This document shows positions 42,536 through 53,158 of a DNA stretch of 64,000 bases, piece by piece (the first letter of the stretch is position 1; each line of letters starts with the position of its first letter). Location of the stretch: contig JACZKE010000023.1 in assembly GCA_014860225.1 (NCBI GenBank), positions 48,787 through 112,786 on the forward strand, given 5' to 3'. The notes beneath the pieces were generated by a model, which saw only the letters and a program-made list of their open reading frames with translations, searched no databases and had not been told where the DNA came from. The DNA is from Desulfuromonadales bacterium. Its GTDB lineage: Bacteria > Desulfobacterota > Desulfuromonadia > Desulfuromonadales > BM103. The position numbers and the translations under genes were made by a program.

Positions 42536-43834
42536 TCAGTCGATCGCCATGCCCAGAAGTTCGGTGATATGCACGACTTTCTGTGACAGGCCGGCCCGCT
42601 TCAGGCCCCAGGCCAGTTGCAGATGACAGCCGGGATTGGCAGTGACCAGCAGTTCGGCACCGGTTGATTGTACATTCTGTAGTTTGCGGTCGAGAATCTG
42701 CTGACTCTCGTCAGTATATTTGAGGCTGAAGGTTGCGGCACTGCCGCAGCACCAGCTGGCCTCGTTGAGTTCGCGGTAGTCAATCCCGGGAATCGCCTTG
42801 ATCAGATCACGCGGTTGTTTGCTGACTCCCTGCGCATGGCAGAGGTGGCAGGGCTCGTGGTAGGTGACGATCTTGTTGACCGGTTTCAAGCCCTCCGTCC
42901 TTAATCCCTGTTCTGCCAGAAATTCACTGACGTCCTTGACCTTGCCGCGGAAGGCTGCCAGTTTGTCATGCGAACCCGTCTCTTCAAGTAATTCTTCATA
43001 CTCTTTCAGGGCTGCTCCACAGCCGGCACAGTCGGTAACAATTGCATCGACATCCAGGGCCATGAAAAGGTCGAGGTTGTGTTGAGCTATGCGGCGGGCA
43101 GTGTCTCGATCGCCCTCGGTCAGATGAGGAGCGCCGCAACACTTTTGTGCCTTCGGCGTCAATACTTCAAAACCCTGCTGGGTCAGTACACGCACAGTCT
43201 GGCGTGAAACTTCCGCATACATCAGGGTCATGATGCAGCCGAGGAAAAAGCCGACGCGGCCACGTTGTTCGCCAACCGCAGGAATGCTGTCCGCTAACTG
43301 GGGTCGCAACGGCGGATGCAGTTCAGGCATCATGCCTTCTGCCTTGTCCACCCATTCCGGGCCCAGCTTGAGCAGGTGCGAATGACGAAGCAGCCACTGG
43401 ATGCCGAGTTTCTGATAGAGTCTGGCAGGCAGCATCGAATGTTCCAGCAGGTCAGGACTGGGCAACATCTTCTGCAGGACGAACTCACGGAACGATTTAC
43501 CCACATGCTTGAGTGGGAAAAACTGGTGGGCCTGGCTGCGGCAGATTTCCATGACTTCACCGGCACGTACACCGGAGGGACAGGCGGTGGTGCAGGCTCG
43601 ACAGTCGAGGCAGAAGAATGCTTCTTCCTTGACTGCTTCGGTGAACTCGAGCTTTTGCTCGGCCACAGCCCGGGCCAGGGCCACGCGACCGCGGGGACTG
43701 GAGCGCTCGCGGCCTGTCAGGGCGAAGGTCGGACAAGTCGGCAGACAGAAGCCGCAGCGCATGCACTGCAGGACATCACAGTAATCGGGCGCGTCATGTG
43801 CCGTGAAGTTACCGAGTTTTTCAGTGGGAGACAC
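42536..43834 (-). CDS. (Fe-S)-binding subunit of FAD-linked 2-hydroxyacid oxidase (GlcF-like)
   Basis: CMRCGFCLPTCPTF, CLDCRACTTACPSG, CCGAPHL, CCGSAATF; GTG start with RBS gaggag. Confidence 0.92.
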   Translation of the reverse strand: MSPTEKLGNFTAHDAPDYCDVLQCMRCGFCLPTCPTFALTGRERSSPRGRVALARAVAEQKLEFTEAVKEEAFFCLDCRACTTACPSGVRAGEVMEICRSQAHQFFPLKHVGKSFREFVLQKMLPSPDLLEHSMLPARLYQKLGIQWLLRHSHLLKLGPEWVDKAEGMMPELHPPLRPQLADSIPAVGEQRGRVGFFLGCIMTLMYAEVSRQTVRVLTQQGFEVLTPKAQKCCGAPHLTEGDRDTARRIAQHNLDLFMALDVDAIVTDCAGCGAALKEYEELLEETGSHDKLAAFRGKVKDVSEFLAEQGLRTEGLKPVNKIVTYHEPCHLCHAQGVSKQPRDLIKAIPGIDYRELNEASWCCGSAATFSLKYTDESQQILDRKLQNVQSTGAELLVTANPGCHLQLAWGLKRAGLSQKVVHITELLGMAID

Positions 43835-45254
43835 GGAAGCCCTCCTCGACGTGCGCCTGGGTACAGGGATCATCATCAGCGAAGATTTTACCGGGATTGA
43901 GGAGTCCTTTGGGATCGAAGGCGTCCTTGATACGCTTCATCACTTTGACGCCGCCAGGACCTATCTGCCGGGCCAGGTACTCTTTCTTGGCCAGACCGAT
44001 GCCATGTTCTCCTGAGACGGTGCCACCCCAGGCCAGCACCTGATCGTAGAGGTCGTCATAAAAAGCATGGGCCCGGTGCATCTCGTCGCTGTCACGCTCA
44101 TCACAGAGCACGGTCGGGTGCAGATTGCCATCGCCGGCATGGCCGAAGGTGCCGACCTTGAGGCCGTATTTAGCGGTAAGCCGCTCGATTTCCGCGAACG
44201 TCTCAGCGAGCCGTGAACGGGGTACGGTGGCATCCTCCAGTAGTGTGGTCGGCGACACGCGCGCCAGTGCGGAGAGTGCGGTGCGCCGCGCTGCAGCCAG
44301 GCTGTTGGCCTCTTCGACACTTTTGGCGACATGCACTTCTGCTGCCTTGACCTGTTCGAGGATTTTTTTCACCCCCTGTGACTCTTCTTCGACCATGGCC
44401 GGATGGCCGTCTACCTCGATCAGCAGCAGGGCTGCCATCTGACGCGGCAGGCCGATCTTGACGTAATCCTCGACGCAGTTGATGGTCGCCTTGTCCATAA
44501 TCTCCATGGTCGAGGGGATGATCTTGGCGGCAATAATCTTCGAGACCGCCTCACCGGCGGTGCGGATGTCGTTGAAGTATGCGAGGAAAGTCCGTTTGTC
44601 CTGGGGCGGCGGGATCAGTTTGACCGTAACCTCGGTGATGATGCCGAGCGTACCCTCCGAACCGACCAGCAGGTCCTTGAACGCGTAGCCGGCGACATCC
44701 TTGACGCTTTTGCCCCCGGTGGTCAGGATGCTGCCGTCGGGCAACACGCACTTGAGCGCCATCACGTAATCACGGGTGACGCCATACTTCAGGCCGCGCA
44801 GACCGCCGGCATCTTCCATGACGTTGCCGCCGAGAGTCGAGATCTTCTGTGAACCGGGGTCCGGCGGATAAAACAATCCCTTGGCAGCGGTGGCATTGAA
44901 CAGATCGAGGGTGACCACGCCGGCTTCTGCTGTAGCGGTGAGGTTCTCTTCATCGATCTCCAGGATCCGGTTCATGCGGTTGAGACAGAGGACCATGCCT
45001 CCTTTGACCGGCACACTGCCACCGGACAGCCCGGTTCCCGAGCCGCGCGGCACTATCGGCAGGCCCTCGTGCTGGGCGATCTCCATGGCGTCGAGCACCC
45101 CTGCAGTCGTGGTCGGATAGACCGCAACTTCAGGGAGGTGATGAACCCCCGGGGTGGAATCGTAGCCCAGGACCAGCAGATCTTCCTTTTCGCTGGCGAC
45201 ATTTGCTGCACTCAGTTTGTCAACCAGATGGCCAATGGCCGTTTTTGAAATCAT
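43821..45254 (-). CDS. FAD-linked 2-hydroxyacid (glycolate/D-lactate) oxidase (GlcD-like)
   Basis: PIVPRGSGTGLSGGSVPVKGG; GHAGDGNLHPTVL; GTVSGEHGIGLAKK. Confidence 0.93.
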   Translation of the reverse strand: MISKTAIGHLVDKLSAANVASEKEDLLVLGYDSTPGVHHLPEVAVYPTTTAGVLDAMEIAQHEGLPIVPRGSGTGLSGGSVPVKGGMVLCLNRMNRILEIDEENLTATAEAGVVTLDLFNATAAKGLFYPPDPGSQKISTLGGNVMEDAGGLRGLKYGVTRDYVMALKCVLPDGSILTTGGKSVKDVAGYAFKDLLVGSEGTLGIITEVTVKLIPPPQDKRTFLAYFNDIRTAGEAVSKIIAAKIIPSTMEIMDKATINCVEDYVKIGLPRQMAALLLIEVDGHPAMVEEESQGVKKILEQVKAAEVHVAKSVEEANSLAAARRTALSALARVSPTTLLEDATVPRSRLAETFAEIERLTAKYGLKVGTFGHAGDGNLHPTVLCDERDSDEMHRAHAFYDDLYDQVLAWGGTVSGEHGIGLAKKEYLARQIGPGGVKVMKRIKDAFDPKGLLNPGKIFADDDPCTQAHVEEGFRVSH

Positions 45255-45274
45255 GATGGTGTCCTTAAATGCAT

Positions 45275-45307
45275 CGGGGCACGCGGGCAAAAGTACCGCG
45301 TGCCCCG
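45275..45307. other. intercistronic hairpin between usp and glcD-like gene
   Basis: cggggcacgcgg-N9-ccgcgtgccccg, 12-bp perfect stem. Confidence 0.7.
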
Positions 45308-45340
45308 AAAATAATGGCCGGCAGCGTTTGCGCCGGCAAC

Positions 45341-45850
45341 TCAGAACCCTTGTTCGTGAAAGCCTGCCGGAATCCGCACCACCAACACCGGTTGGGCGGC
45401 GCTGTGCAGAACCTTGTGGGTGGTGCTGCCGAGCATTGCATCGCCAATCACGGTGTGGCGGTGCGCGCCCATAATGATCAGGTCGACAGCGTATTCCCTG
45501 GCAGCCGCCAGGATGATCTGAGCCGGCTGACCCTCTTCAATCAGGATCTCGTTGACCCGCTGCGTACACTGCTGGTCCGTGCCACATTCCTTTTCACATA
45601 GCCGGGTGATGCGTTCTCGCAGTTTTTCCTTGGCCTGAATCTGCGCCTTGCTGTGGATCTCTGCCGATTGCTCATGGGAAATGTGTAACTCCACCAGACT
45701 CTGGGCAAAGGTAGACAAAGGCTCCAGCGCCGAGACGGCAATGATCTGCGCGTCGTGCTGTCTGGCCAAAGCGAGAGCATAGCGGAACACGTAGGGAGCT
45801 CCTGCGCCCATACCTGTGGCGTAAAGAATCTTATTGATTTTGGGAAGCAT
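45341..45850 (-). CDS. universal stress protein
   Basis: ILYATGMGAGAPYVFRYALALARQHDAQIIAV; DLIIMGAHRHTVIGDAMLGSTTHKVL. Confidence 0.92.
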   Translation of the reverse strand: MLPKINKILYATGMGAGAPYVFRYALALARQHDAQIIAVSALEPLSTFAQSLVELHISHEQSAEIHSKAQIQAKEKLRERITRLCEKECGTDQQCTQRVNEILIEEGQPAQIILAAAREYAVDLIIMGAHRHTVIGDAMLGSTTHKVLHSAAQPVLVVRIPAGFHEQGF

Positions 45851-45891
45851 GGCTTAACCTCTCCAGCTTTTGGGTTCAGAAGGCATTGTGG

Positions 45892-47232
45892 CTAACCACC
45901 GAAAAAGACGCTCGGCAGCCAAGTGATGATTTCCGGAAAACCGATCATGATCGCAAGGCCGATGATCTGGATAATGACAAAAGGGACGATCCCTTTGTAA
46001 ATGTCACTCATGGTGTACTCAGGTGGTGCGACACCTTTGAAATAAAACAGGGCGTAGCCGAAAGGTGGCGTCAAAAATGAGGTCTGCAGATTAATGCAGA
46101 TCAGCATGGCAAACCACAGCGGATTGAAGTCGAGGTCCATGGCGATCGGGGTGAAGATTGGCACGACCACCAGCAGAATCGCGGCCCAGTCGATGAACAT
46201 GCCGAGGAAGAAGACGACTGCCATCATGATTGCCAGTACCACGTAGGGACTGACGTCCATACCGAGTAGGGAATCGGCCACGACGTCGCCGCCGCCCATG
46301 CTCAGAAAAACCACACTGAACAATTTACCGCCGATGAACAGGGCCATGATCATCGCCGTAGTCTTGGCCGTCGAGATCGAAGCCTGAGTGATGACGTCCC
46401 AGTTGCATGTTCGCTTGAAGACGGCCAGCACCATGGCACCAACACAGCCGAGGGCCGCCGCTTCGGTCGGGGTGGCGACCCCGGCGAGGATGGTTCCCAT
46501 GACTGTCAGGATCAGCGCGAAGGGCGGGACGAAGCTCTTCATGGTCATGGTGAACTTCTGCATTAAAGTGTGAGTCCGCTCTTCCAGGGGAATCGGCGGA
46601 CCGAGTTTGGGATTGAACGCACAGCGGATGCCGACATAGGCCATGTAGAGGCCGGAGAGCAGCAGGCCCGGCAGGATCGCCCCGGCGAACAGGTTGCCGA
46701 CCGAAGTCTCCTTGAGACCAGTCAGACCGCCATAGACGACCAGCATGATCGACGGCGGGATGAGAATGCCGAGGGTTCCCGAAGAGCAGATGATCCCGGC
46801 CGAAAGCCCCCGATCGTAGCCGCGTCGCAGCAGTGCCGGACCGGCCATCAATCCCATGGCAACGACCGACGCGCCGATGATGCCGGTGGTTGCGGCGAAG
46901 ACCGTGGAGACAACGATGACCGCAAGTCCCAGGCCGCCACGCAGCCCTCCAAGTACAATGTAGAGGGCGTCAAACAACCCCTCAGAGACCTTCGAACGGT
47001 CGAGAATCTGGGCCATGAAGATAAACAGCGGGATGGCAACCAGCGTGTAATTAAGAAAAATCCCCCAGGTGTTGTTGACGAACAGGTCGAGCAGTGCGGG
47101 GACATTGAAGCCGTTGTCAATGAGGCCGTACAGAGTGGCGACGCTGGCCAGGGTGATCGCCAAAGGATGACCCAGGGTGATCGACACCACCAGCGTGCCG
47201 AACATCAGGATAGTGAGAACTTCTGCGCTCAT
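45892..47232 (-). CDS. TRAP transporter large permease (DctM)
   Basis: 446 aa, multi-TM, GIICSSGTLGILIPPSIMLVVYG. Confidence 0.95.
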   Translation of the reverse strand: MSAEVLTILMFGTLVVSITLGHPLAITLASVATLYGLIDNGFNVPALLDLFVNNTWGIFLNYTLVAIPLFIFMAQILDRSKVSEGLFDALYIVLGGLRGGLGLAVIVVSTVFAATTGIIGASVVAMGLMAGPALLRRGYDRGLSAGIICSSGTLGILIPPSIMLVVYGGLTGLKETSVGNLFAGAILPGLLLSGLYMAYVGIRCAFNPKLGPPIPLEERTHTLMQKFTMTMKSFVPPFALILTVMGTILAGVATPTEAAALGCVGAMVLAVFKRTCNWDVITQASISTAKTTAMIMALFIGGKLFSVVFLSMGGGDVVADSLLGMDVSPYVVLAIMMAVVFFLGMFIDWAAILLVVVPIFTPIAMDLDFNPLWFAMLICINLQTSFLTPPFGYALFYFKGVAPPEYTMSDIYKGIVPFVIIQIIGLAIMIGFPEIITWLPSVFFGG

Positions 47233-47260
47233 AATGAATATATTCTCCGAGGGGGTACGA

Positions 47261-47758
47261 TTAATCGTCGCTGCGCAGAGCGCGGAAGTCTTGTATCAAC
47301 TTCGCCAGCCCCTGCAGAAATAACAGGATAAAGCCAATGGCCATGATCGTCTTGTAAGGATAGATCGCCGGTGCCCAGGAGCTTGAAGCATTTTCCCAAC
47401 CCTGCCAGGATGTCGCGGCATAAATCACCGACCAGATCGCCAGCATGCCGACCGTCGGGATGAACAGAATCAGGTTGGAAAGGATGCGTAAAATGGTCCG
47501 GGGCTTTTTCGCCAGCCGGGCTTCAAAAACGTCAATGGCCACATGCCCGTCGTGCTTGTGGGCAAAGGCGAGGGCCAACATGAAATGAATCCCGTAGATA
47601 AAGGTGGTCATTTCAAAGGCCCAGGAGGTTGGTGCGTTGAAGGCATAACGCATCAGTACTTCGTAGGAAACCACGCCGATCAGAGGAAGGACCAGGTAGG
47701 CGGTGTAAAAGCCAACCTTTTCGTTGAGGGCGTCGATCGCCCGGTCGAAGAATGCCAT
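47261..47758 (-). CDS. TRAP transporter small permease (DctQ)
   Basis: 4-TM 165 aa between DctM and DctP. Confidence 0.93.
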   Translation of the reverse strand: MAFFDRAIDALNEKVGFYTAYLVLPLIGVVSYEVLMRYAFNAPTSWAFEMTTFIYGIHFMLALAFAHKHDGHVAIDVFEARLAKKPRTILRILSNLILFIPTVGMLAIWSVIYAATSWQGWENASSSWAPAIYPYKTIMAIGFILLFLQGLAKLIQDFRALRSDD

Positions 47759-47809
47759 GGGGAAACCTCGTTAAAAACTGTTGCTCTGTTGATTGCCTGA
47801 ACAAAATAA

Positions 47810-47834
47810 GGCGGGGGCCGTAGCGACCCCCGCC
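47810..47834. other. intercistronic hairpin between dctP and dctQ
   Basis: ggcggggg-N9-cccccgcc. Confidence 0.7.
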
Positions 47835-47847
47835 CGGTTTTAAATTG

Positions 47848-49005
47848 TTACTGGAGCCGCTTGCCCGCGATGAAATCATCGATCGGCCAAGGGGTCAGGC
47901 CACTACGGATTTCACGCCATTTGGCGAAATCCTTCTTGAACTGTTCCTGGGAGTCGAGGGTCTTCTTGACTTCAGGATACTTGGCTTTAACTTCTTCCAG
48001 GTATTCCTTGGTGCGTTTGGCGAAAGCGGTGATCGCCTCATCGTCCATCTTGACGAACTCGACTTTCTCTTCGAATTTCTCGATCGCCTCGATGTTCAGC
48101 TGCTCCTGCCAGGCAGTCGACCAGAGCTGGGTCTCCTTGGCGGCGATGTCGACGATCCATTTCAGGTCGGCCGGCAGCTTGTTGTAGGCATCCTTGTTAA
48201 AGAAGAGGGCGCATTGAACCGAAGGCTGATGTACGCCCGGCTCGATGACGTATTTAGTGATTTCATCGAAACCCATCGGGTAGTTGATGGCCGGGGAGGA
48301 GAATTCGGCGGCGTCAATAACACCACGCTCGAGAGCGAGATAAACTTCACCGCCGGGCAGCGGGGTAACCGAGGCACCGAGAGAATTCATAATGTCCATG
48401 TACCAGCCCGGGGTGCGGACGCGCATACCTTTGAAGTCGGCCATCTTCTCGGCTTTTTTGTTGGAAAAGAAGCCCATTTCCTGGCCGCCGTTGCCGCCCG
48501 GAAGAGCGAACAAGTTGAACTGGCCGTAAAGTTCCTGCATCTGCTCGAGACCACCACGCTCATAAAGCCAGATGTTGTAACCCTCCGTGTCGAGGCCGAA
48601 GGGGACCGAGGCGAAAGAAACGAAGTTCTCGTTCTTGCCTTTCCAGTAGCCGGGCCAGTCATGTCCGACTTCAGCCGAGCCTTTGCTGACGGCATCGAAG
48701 CTCTCCATGGCGCCGACCAGTTCGCCGGCCGAGAACAGCTTGATTTCGAGGCGGCCACCAGAGGCCAAGGCCACTGAATCAGCGAAATGTTGCGCCATAT
48801 CGTAGAAAAGCAGGCCTTTGGACCAGGGCATGACCATCTTCCATCTGAAGGTTTCTGTCGAGGGCTTGATGGTACGCAGCTCTTTCTTGACTTCATCGTG
48901 GCGCTTATCGGCACCGAACTTCTCGCGCTTGGCGGCGAAAGCCGCCGGGGCACATGCCAGGCTGAGAACGACCAGCAGGCCAACTAATTGTTTCATTTTC
49001 TTCAT
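47848..49005 (-). CDS. TRAP transporter substrate-binding protein (DctP)
   Basis: Signal peptide; MRVRTPGWYMDIMNSLGASVTPLPGGEVYLALERGVIDAAEF. Confidence 0.95.
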   Translation of the reverse strand: MKKMKQLVGLLVVLSLACAPAAFAAKREKFGADKRHDEVKKELRTIKPSTETFRWKMVMPWSKGLLFYDMAQHFADSVALASGGRLEIKLFSAGELVGAMESFDAVSKGSAEVGHDWPGYWKGKNENFVSFASVPFGLDTEGYNIWLYERGGLEQMQELYGQFNLFALPGGNGGQEMGFFSNKKAEKMADFKGMRVRTPGWYMDIMNSLGASVTPLPGGEVYLALERGVIDAAEFSSPAINYPMGFDEITKYVIEPGVHQPSVQCALFFNKDAYNKLPADLKWIVDIAAKETQLWSTAWQEQLNIEAIEKFEEKVEFVKMDDEAITAFAKRTKEYLEEVKAKYPEVKKTLDSQEQFKKDFAKWREIRSGLTPWPIDDFIAGKRLQ

Positions 49006-49040
49006 GATGGAGCCTCCTTTGCTTGGGTTGCGGTTTTATC

Positions 49041-49056
49041 ATGGTCACGTGACCAT
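49041..49056. promoter_or_regulatory. 16-bp perfect palindrome upstream of dctP
   Basis: ATGGTCACGTGACCAT read directly, 36-51 nt upstream of ATG. Confidence 0.45.
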
Positions 49057-49085
49057 TGTGAGCACTTTCTACATTAGACCAATAA

Positions 49086-49098
49086 TTGGTATGACCAG
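49086..49098. promoter_or_regulatory. candidate FadR/LldR-type operator O2
   Basis: TTGGTATGACCAG upstream of the dctPQM-usp-glcDF operon. Confidence 0.6.
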
Positions 49099-49276
49099 TT
49101 GTGAAACGTTAGCCAATCTTCTCCAACAGGTCAAGAAAAAAAACAAACAACGTTGTATCGAATTGAAAATGCCAGAAATTGAGCGAATTACACGTCTGGT
49201 TCAGTTATGTCTTCCTGAATGTCTGCAAATCAACAATTCAGGCTCGCGACCGAGTCTGGCTCTGTAGTTCTCCAGC

Positions 49277-50035
49277 TCAGCAGGCGGTCCAGCCACAATC
49301 GATGGTAAAGTCTGTGCCGGTCATGCAACCGGCCGCATCCGAGCAGAGGTAAAGCACGGCCGCACCTATCTCGCCCGGTTCGATCATCCTTTTAATGGAC
49401 GCTTTCTTGAGCATGATGCTGTTGATGACTTCTTCCCTGGGAATGTTGTGAGTTGCAGCTTGAGCGTCGATCTGGTTATCCACCAGTGGTGTCCGCACAT
49501 AAGCCGGACAGATGGCATTGACCGTGATTCCGTGTGGTCCGCCTTCCAGGGCGGTGGTCTTGGTCAGGCCCATGAGGCCGTGTTTGGCGCTGATGTAGGC
49601 GGATTTGAATTCGCTGGCGCGCAGACCGTGCACCGAGCTGATGTTGATCACCCGGCCCCAGCCTGCCGCCTTCATGTACGGCCAGGCATATTTGGTGAGC
49701 AGGAAGGGGGCGGTCAGCATCAGACGGATCATGAAATCCCATTTGTCTTCGGGAAAATCTTCCACCGGGCTGACATGCTGCATGCCGGCATTGTTGATCA
49801 GGACATCGACTGAACCGTATTTGGCAACAGCCGAGTCGATCAGGGCCTTGCAGGCTGCGCGATCGCTGAGGTCGGCGTGAAGGAAATAAGCGTTAAGACG
49901 GTCGGCTTCGCGTTTGCCGGACTCGGCATTGACATCAGCCATGACCAATCGGTAGCCAGTCGCTGCCAGGGCATCTGCGACGGCCAGACCAATGCCGCTG
50001 GCAGCACCGGTGATAACTGCAACTTTTTGTGACAT
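49277..50035 (-). CDS. 3-hydroxybutyrate dehydrogenase (SDR)
   Basis: VAVITGAASGIGLAVADALA; INNAGMQHVSPVEDFPEDKWD; YISAKHGLMGLTK. Confidence 0.92.
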   Translation of the reverse strand: MSQKVAVITGAASGIGLAVADALAATGYRLVMADVNAESGKREADRLNAYFLHADLSDRAACKALIDSAVAKYGSVDVLINNAGMQHVSPVEDFPEDKWDFMIRLMLTAPFLLTKYAWPYMKAAGWGRVINISSVHGLRASEFKSAYISAKHGLMGLTKTTALEGGPHGITVNAICPAYVRTPLVDNQIDAQAATHNIPREEVINSIMLKKASIKRMIEPGEIGAAVLYLCSDAAGCMTGTDFTIDCGWTAC

Positions 50036-50116
50036 GCAACGTCTCCTTTGTATGATTATTGATTTCTGCCCACGGTTTAGCGGGGTGGTCTCCACCTCAT
50101 TCCTTACGGCTAACCC

Positions 50117-51484
50117 TCACGGAGACAGAAGATTGTCGGCGACCCGGAAGTCGCAGCCGGTGGTTGCCCGAACATCCTCAAGATTAGAGAAGGGTGAAAT
50201 CTCGGTCAGGATCAGTCCCGCTTCGGCATCGACCGTGAAGACAGCCTTGTCCGTCACCAGCAGGTCGACCACCTGCCGACCGGTGACTGGCAGGTCGCAC
50301 TCTTCGAGAATCTTGGGTGCGCCGTCCTTGGAGCAGTGCTCCATCATAATCACAACTTTCTTGACTCCGGAAACCAGGTCCATAGCGCCGCCCGGGCCTT
50401 TAACCATTTTGCCGGGGATCATCCAGTTGGCAAGATCGCCGGTTCTGCTGACCTGCATGCCGCCGAGCACCGACAGATCGATGTGCCCGCCGCGGATCAT
50501 GGCGAAGGATTCCGAAGAGTCAAAGTAACTGGCTCCCGGCAGAGCAGTGATGGTCTGTTTGCCGGCATTGATCAGGTCGGGATCGAGTCGGTCTTCCGTG
50601 GGGAAAGGTCCAATGCCGAGCAGGCCGTTCTCTGACTGCAGGGTGACCTGGATGCCCTCGGGGATGAAATTCGCCACCAGGGTCGGCATGCCGATCCCCA
50701 GGTTGATATAAGCACCATCAACCAGCTCCTGGGCGACGCGTCTGGCCATCCATTCGCGTTGCGGATTGAAGCCTTTGGCCGAAATGCCGGCACCGGAGAC
50801 AGTGCGTTGCTCAATCGGTTTTTCGTAGTTGCTGCCGAGGACCAGGCGGTCGACATAGACGCCGGGGACATGGATCTGGTGCGGATCGAGCTCGCCGATC
50901 TCGACGATTTCCTCGACTTCGGCCACCGTGAAGCGGCCAGCCTTGGCACAGGCGACGTTGAAATTGTTGGCGGTCTTGTTCATCACCAGGTTGCCCGCTT
51001 TGTCAGCTTTCCAGGCCTTGACAATCGCCAGGTCGGCCTGAATGCTCTCTTCCAGAACGTAGGAGAGTCCGTTAAACTCCTTGATCTCTTTACCTTCGCT
51101 TAACAGTGTGCCGTAACCGGTACGGGTGAAGAAGGCCGGAATGCCGGCGCCGCCGGCACGCAATTTCTCAGCGAGGGTCCCCTGTGGAGTCAGCTCGAGT
51201 TCCAGTTCACCATCGAGGAATTGTTTTTCGAACAAGGCGTTTTCGCCCACATATGAGGAGATCATCTTGTGGATCTGACGGGTTTGCAGCAACAGGCCGA
51301 GACCAAAATCATCCACTCCGGCATTGTTGCTGACCACGGTCAATTGTTTTGCTCCGGACTCGCGCAGGGCCAGAATCAGTTTTTCGGGGATACCGCAGAG
51401 ACCGAAGCCGCCGGCGGCCACAGTCATATTGTCTGCGACCACTCCTTCTAAAGCTTTGAGGGCATCAGTGAATACCGGTTTCAT
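50117..51484 (-). CDS. 3-oxoacid/acetate CoA-transferase, fused alpha and beta subunits
   Basis: [16 protein letters not shown] (alpha) and [27 protein letters not shown]...[11 protein letters not shown] (beta, Glu). Confidence 0.94.
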   Translation of the reverse strand: MKPVFTDALKALEGVVADNMTVAAGGFGLCGIPEKLILALRESGAKQLTVVSNNAGVDDFGLGLLLQTRQIHKMISSYVGENALFEKQFLDGELELELTPQGTLAEKLRAGGAGIPAFFTRTGYGTLLSEGKEIKEFNGLSYVLEESIQADLAIVKAWKADKAGNLVMNKTANNFNVACAKAGRFTVAEVEEIVEIGELDPHQIHVPGVYVDRLVLGSNYEKPIEQRTVSGAGISAKGFNPQREWMARRVAQELVDGAYINLGIGMPTLVANFIPEGIQVTLQSENGLLGIGPFPTEDRLDPDLINAGKQTITALPGASYFDSSESFAMIRGGHIDLSVLGGMQVSRTGDLANWMIPGKMVKGPGGAMDLVSGVKKVVIMMEHCSKDGAPKILEECDLPVTGRQVVDLLVTDKAVFTVDAEAGLILTEISPFSNLEDVRATTGCDFRVADNLLSP

Positions 51485-51508
51485 GTGTTCTCCTTTAAGG
51501 GTTTGTGT

Positions 51509-52684
51509 TTAACAGCATTCAAAGACAGCAGCTACGGCTTCTCCGCCGCCGATGCAAAGGCTGGCAACGCCGTAGCGTAGCTGACGAGCCCGCAGCTCAC
51601 GGATCAAGGTCACGGCAAGACGTGCACCGCTGGCGCCGACCGGATGGCCGATAGCAACCGCGCCGCCATTGACGTTGACTTTGTCCGCATCGATACCCAG
51701 TTCGCGTATGGCAACCAGCGGTACCGCCGCAAAAGCTTCATTGATTTCGAAGAGGTCGATGTCGGCCAGAGTCAGGCCGGCCCGCGCAACGGCACGCTGA
51801 ATGGCACCGATCGGTGCTTCGGCAAAATCATCCGGGGCCAGGCTGTTGGTCGCCGCTGCGACCAGACGGGCGATCGGTTTCAGGCTGTGGCGCTCCATGG
51901 CTTGTTTGGAACAGACCAGGACAAATGCGGCACCGTCGTTGATAGTCGAGGCGTTACCGGCCGTGATCGTACCGTCTTTTTTAAAGGCGGGACGCAGACC
52001 GGGTAGCTTGTCGATGCTGCCGCGTCCCGGCTCCTCATCCTGGTCGATAGTGATGTCACCTTTGCGGCTGCTCTTGGTCACCGGAGTCAACTCATCGGCG
52101 AAGACGCCTGCGGCAACGGCTGCCTGGGCCAGACGGTAGGAGCGGGCGGCGTATTGATCCTGGTCTTCACGGGTGAGACCATGACGCTCAACCCAGGTTT
52201 CAGTGATCTCGCCCATGTGACGTCCACTGTAAGGATCTTGCAGGGCATCGTAAATCATCAGGTCGAGGGCCTGGGCGTGCCCCATGCGCTGCCCGGTGCG
52301 CAGTGCAGGGAGGGCGTAGGGGGCAAGCGACATGCTTTCCATGCCACCGGCAATCACACTGTTGGCGTCGCCCAGACGAATGGTGTCGGCCGCCAGCATG
52401 ATTGCTTTGAGGCCACTGCCGCAGACCTTGTTGATCGTCATGGCGTGGACACCATCCGGCAGGCCGGCACGGCGCATGGCCTGACGCGCCGGGGCCTGGC
52501 CGCAGCCACCCTGGAGAACCTGTCCGACGATCACTTCGTCAATCGCTTCAGCAGGGATCTGTGAGCGGCGAAGCAGGTCGGCCATGACCTGACTGGCCAT
52601 CTCCGGAGCTGATATATCGCTTAAGACACCACCAAAAGAGCCAAAAGGTGTACGCCTCGCTTCAACAATAAAAACATCGTTCAT
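51509..52684 (-). CDS. acetyl-CoA acetyltransferase (thiolase)
   Basis: [34 protein letters not shown]; start [15 protein letters not shown]. Confidence 0.96.
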   Translation of the reverse strand: MNDVFIVEARRTPFGSFGGVLSDISAPEMASQVMADLLRRSQIPAEAIDEVIVGQVLQGGCGQAPARQAMRRAGLPDGVHAMTINKVCGSGLKAIMLAADTIRLGDANSVIAGGMESMSLAPYALPALRTGQRMGHAQALDLMIYDALQDPYSGRHMGEITETWVERHGLTREDQDQYAARSYRLAQAAVAAGVFADELTPVTKSSRKGDITIDQDEEPGRGSIDKLPGLRPAFKKDGTITAGNASTINDGAAFVLVCSKQAMERHSLKPIARLVAAATNSLAPDDFAEAPIGAIQRAVARAGLTLADIDLFEINEAFAAVPLVAIRELGIDADKVNVNGGAVAIGHPVGASGARLAVTLIRELRARQLRYGVASLCIGGGEAVAAVFECC

Positions 52685-52747
52685 TGTACTTCTCCTGATA
52701 TAGTTTTTTTGTGGTTCAGCTTGAGACATAAAGGACATCGCCTCTTT

Positions 52748-52762
52748 GCAAAAAATGGACCT
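52748..52762 (-). promoter_or_regulatory. candidate sigma-54 promoter of the thiolase/CoA-transferase/BDH operon
   Basis: Minus strand AGGTCCATTTTTTGCA: GG-N10-GC, about 65 nt upstream of the thiolase start. Confidence 0.45.
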
Positions 52763-52993
52763 GCAGCCCATAATAATGCCAGACAGTCTCCTGAACGATG
52801 ATGCCGCAAAGGTTACAAGAGAAAACCGTTTAAGGTCTTGACTCCGGGCGGACTTTGCCATTTTGTTGTGATGTTTACGTCGTCAAAAGAACGTTGACGG
52901 GCAGCTTAAACGTAACGCGAAAGAAGGTAATGTCAATCACTCGAATGGCGAGTTTGATTTATTGCCAAACCGCTATTCCTTAGCGCCCGCCTG

Positions 52994-53018
52994 ACCGTTT
53001 GAGGATATATCAAACGGT
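52994..53018. promoter_or_regulatory. candidate enhancer, inverted repeat ACCGTTTGA-N7-TCAAACGGT
   Basis: 9-bp perfect arms located between the divergent thiolase operon and sigma-54 activator gene. Confidence 0.5.
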
Positions 53019-53158
53019 GTTATGAGTTTAACTGGTTGAGCAAATTTCGGGCCAGACGTGTAAATGGTTCCGGTTTTTAGTGTATGCCTATAAAAATATG
53101 CATTATGATCAAGTACTTAAGGATGGTTTTGACAAAAGCTTAAGTCCATCGCAATGGA

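Noticed and set aside
46570-47331. 253-aa plus-strand ORF
   Set aside because: Antisense to DctM; D/R/Q-rich shadow frame.
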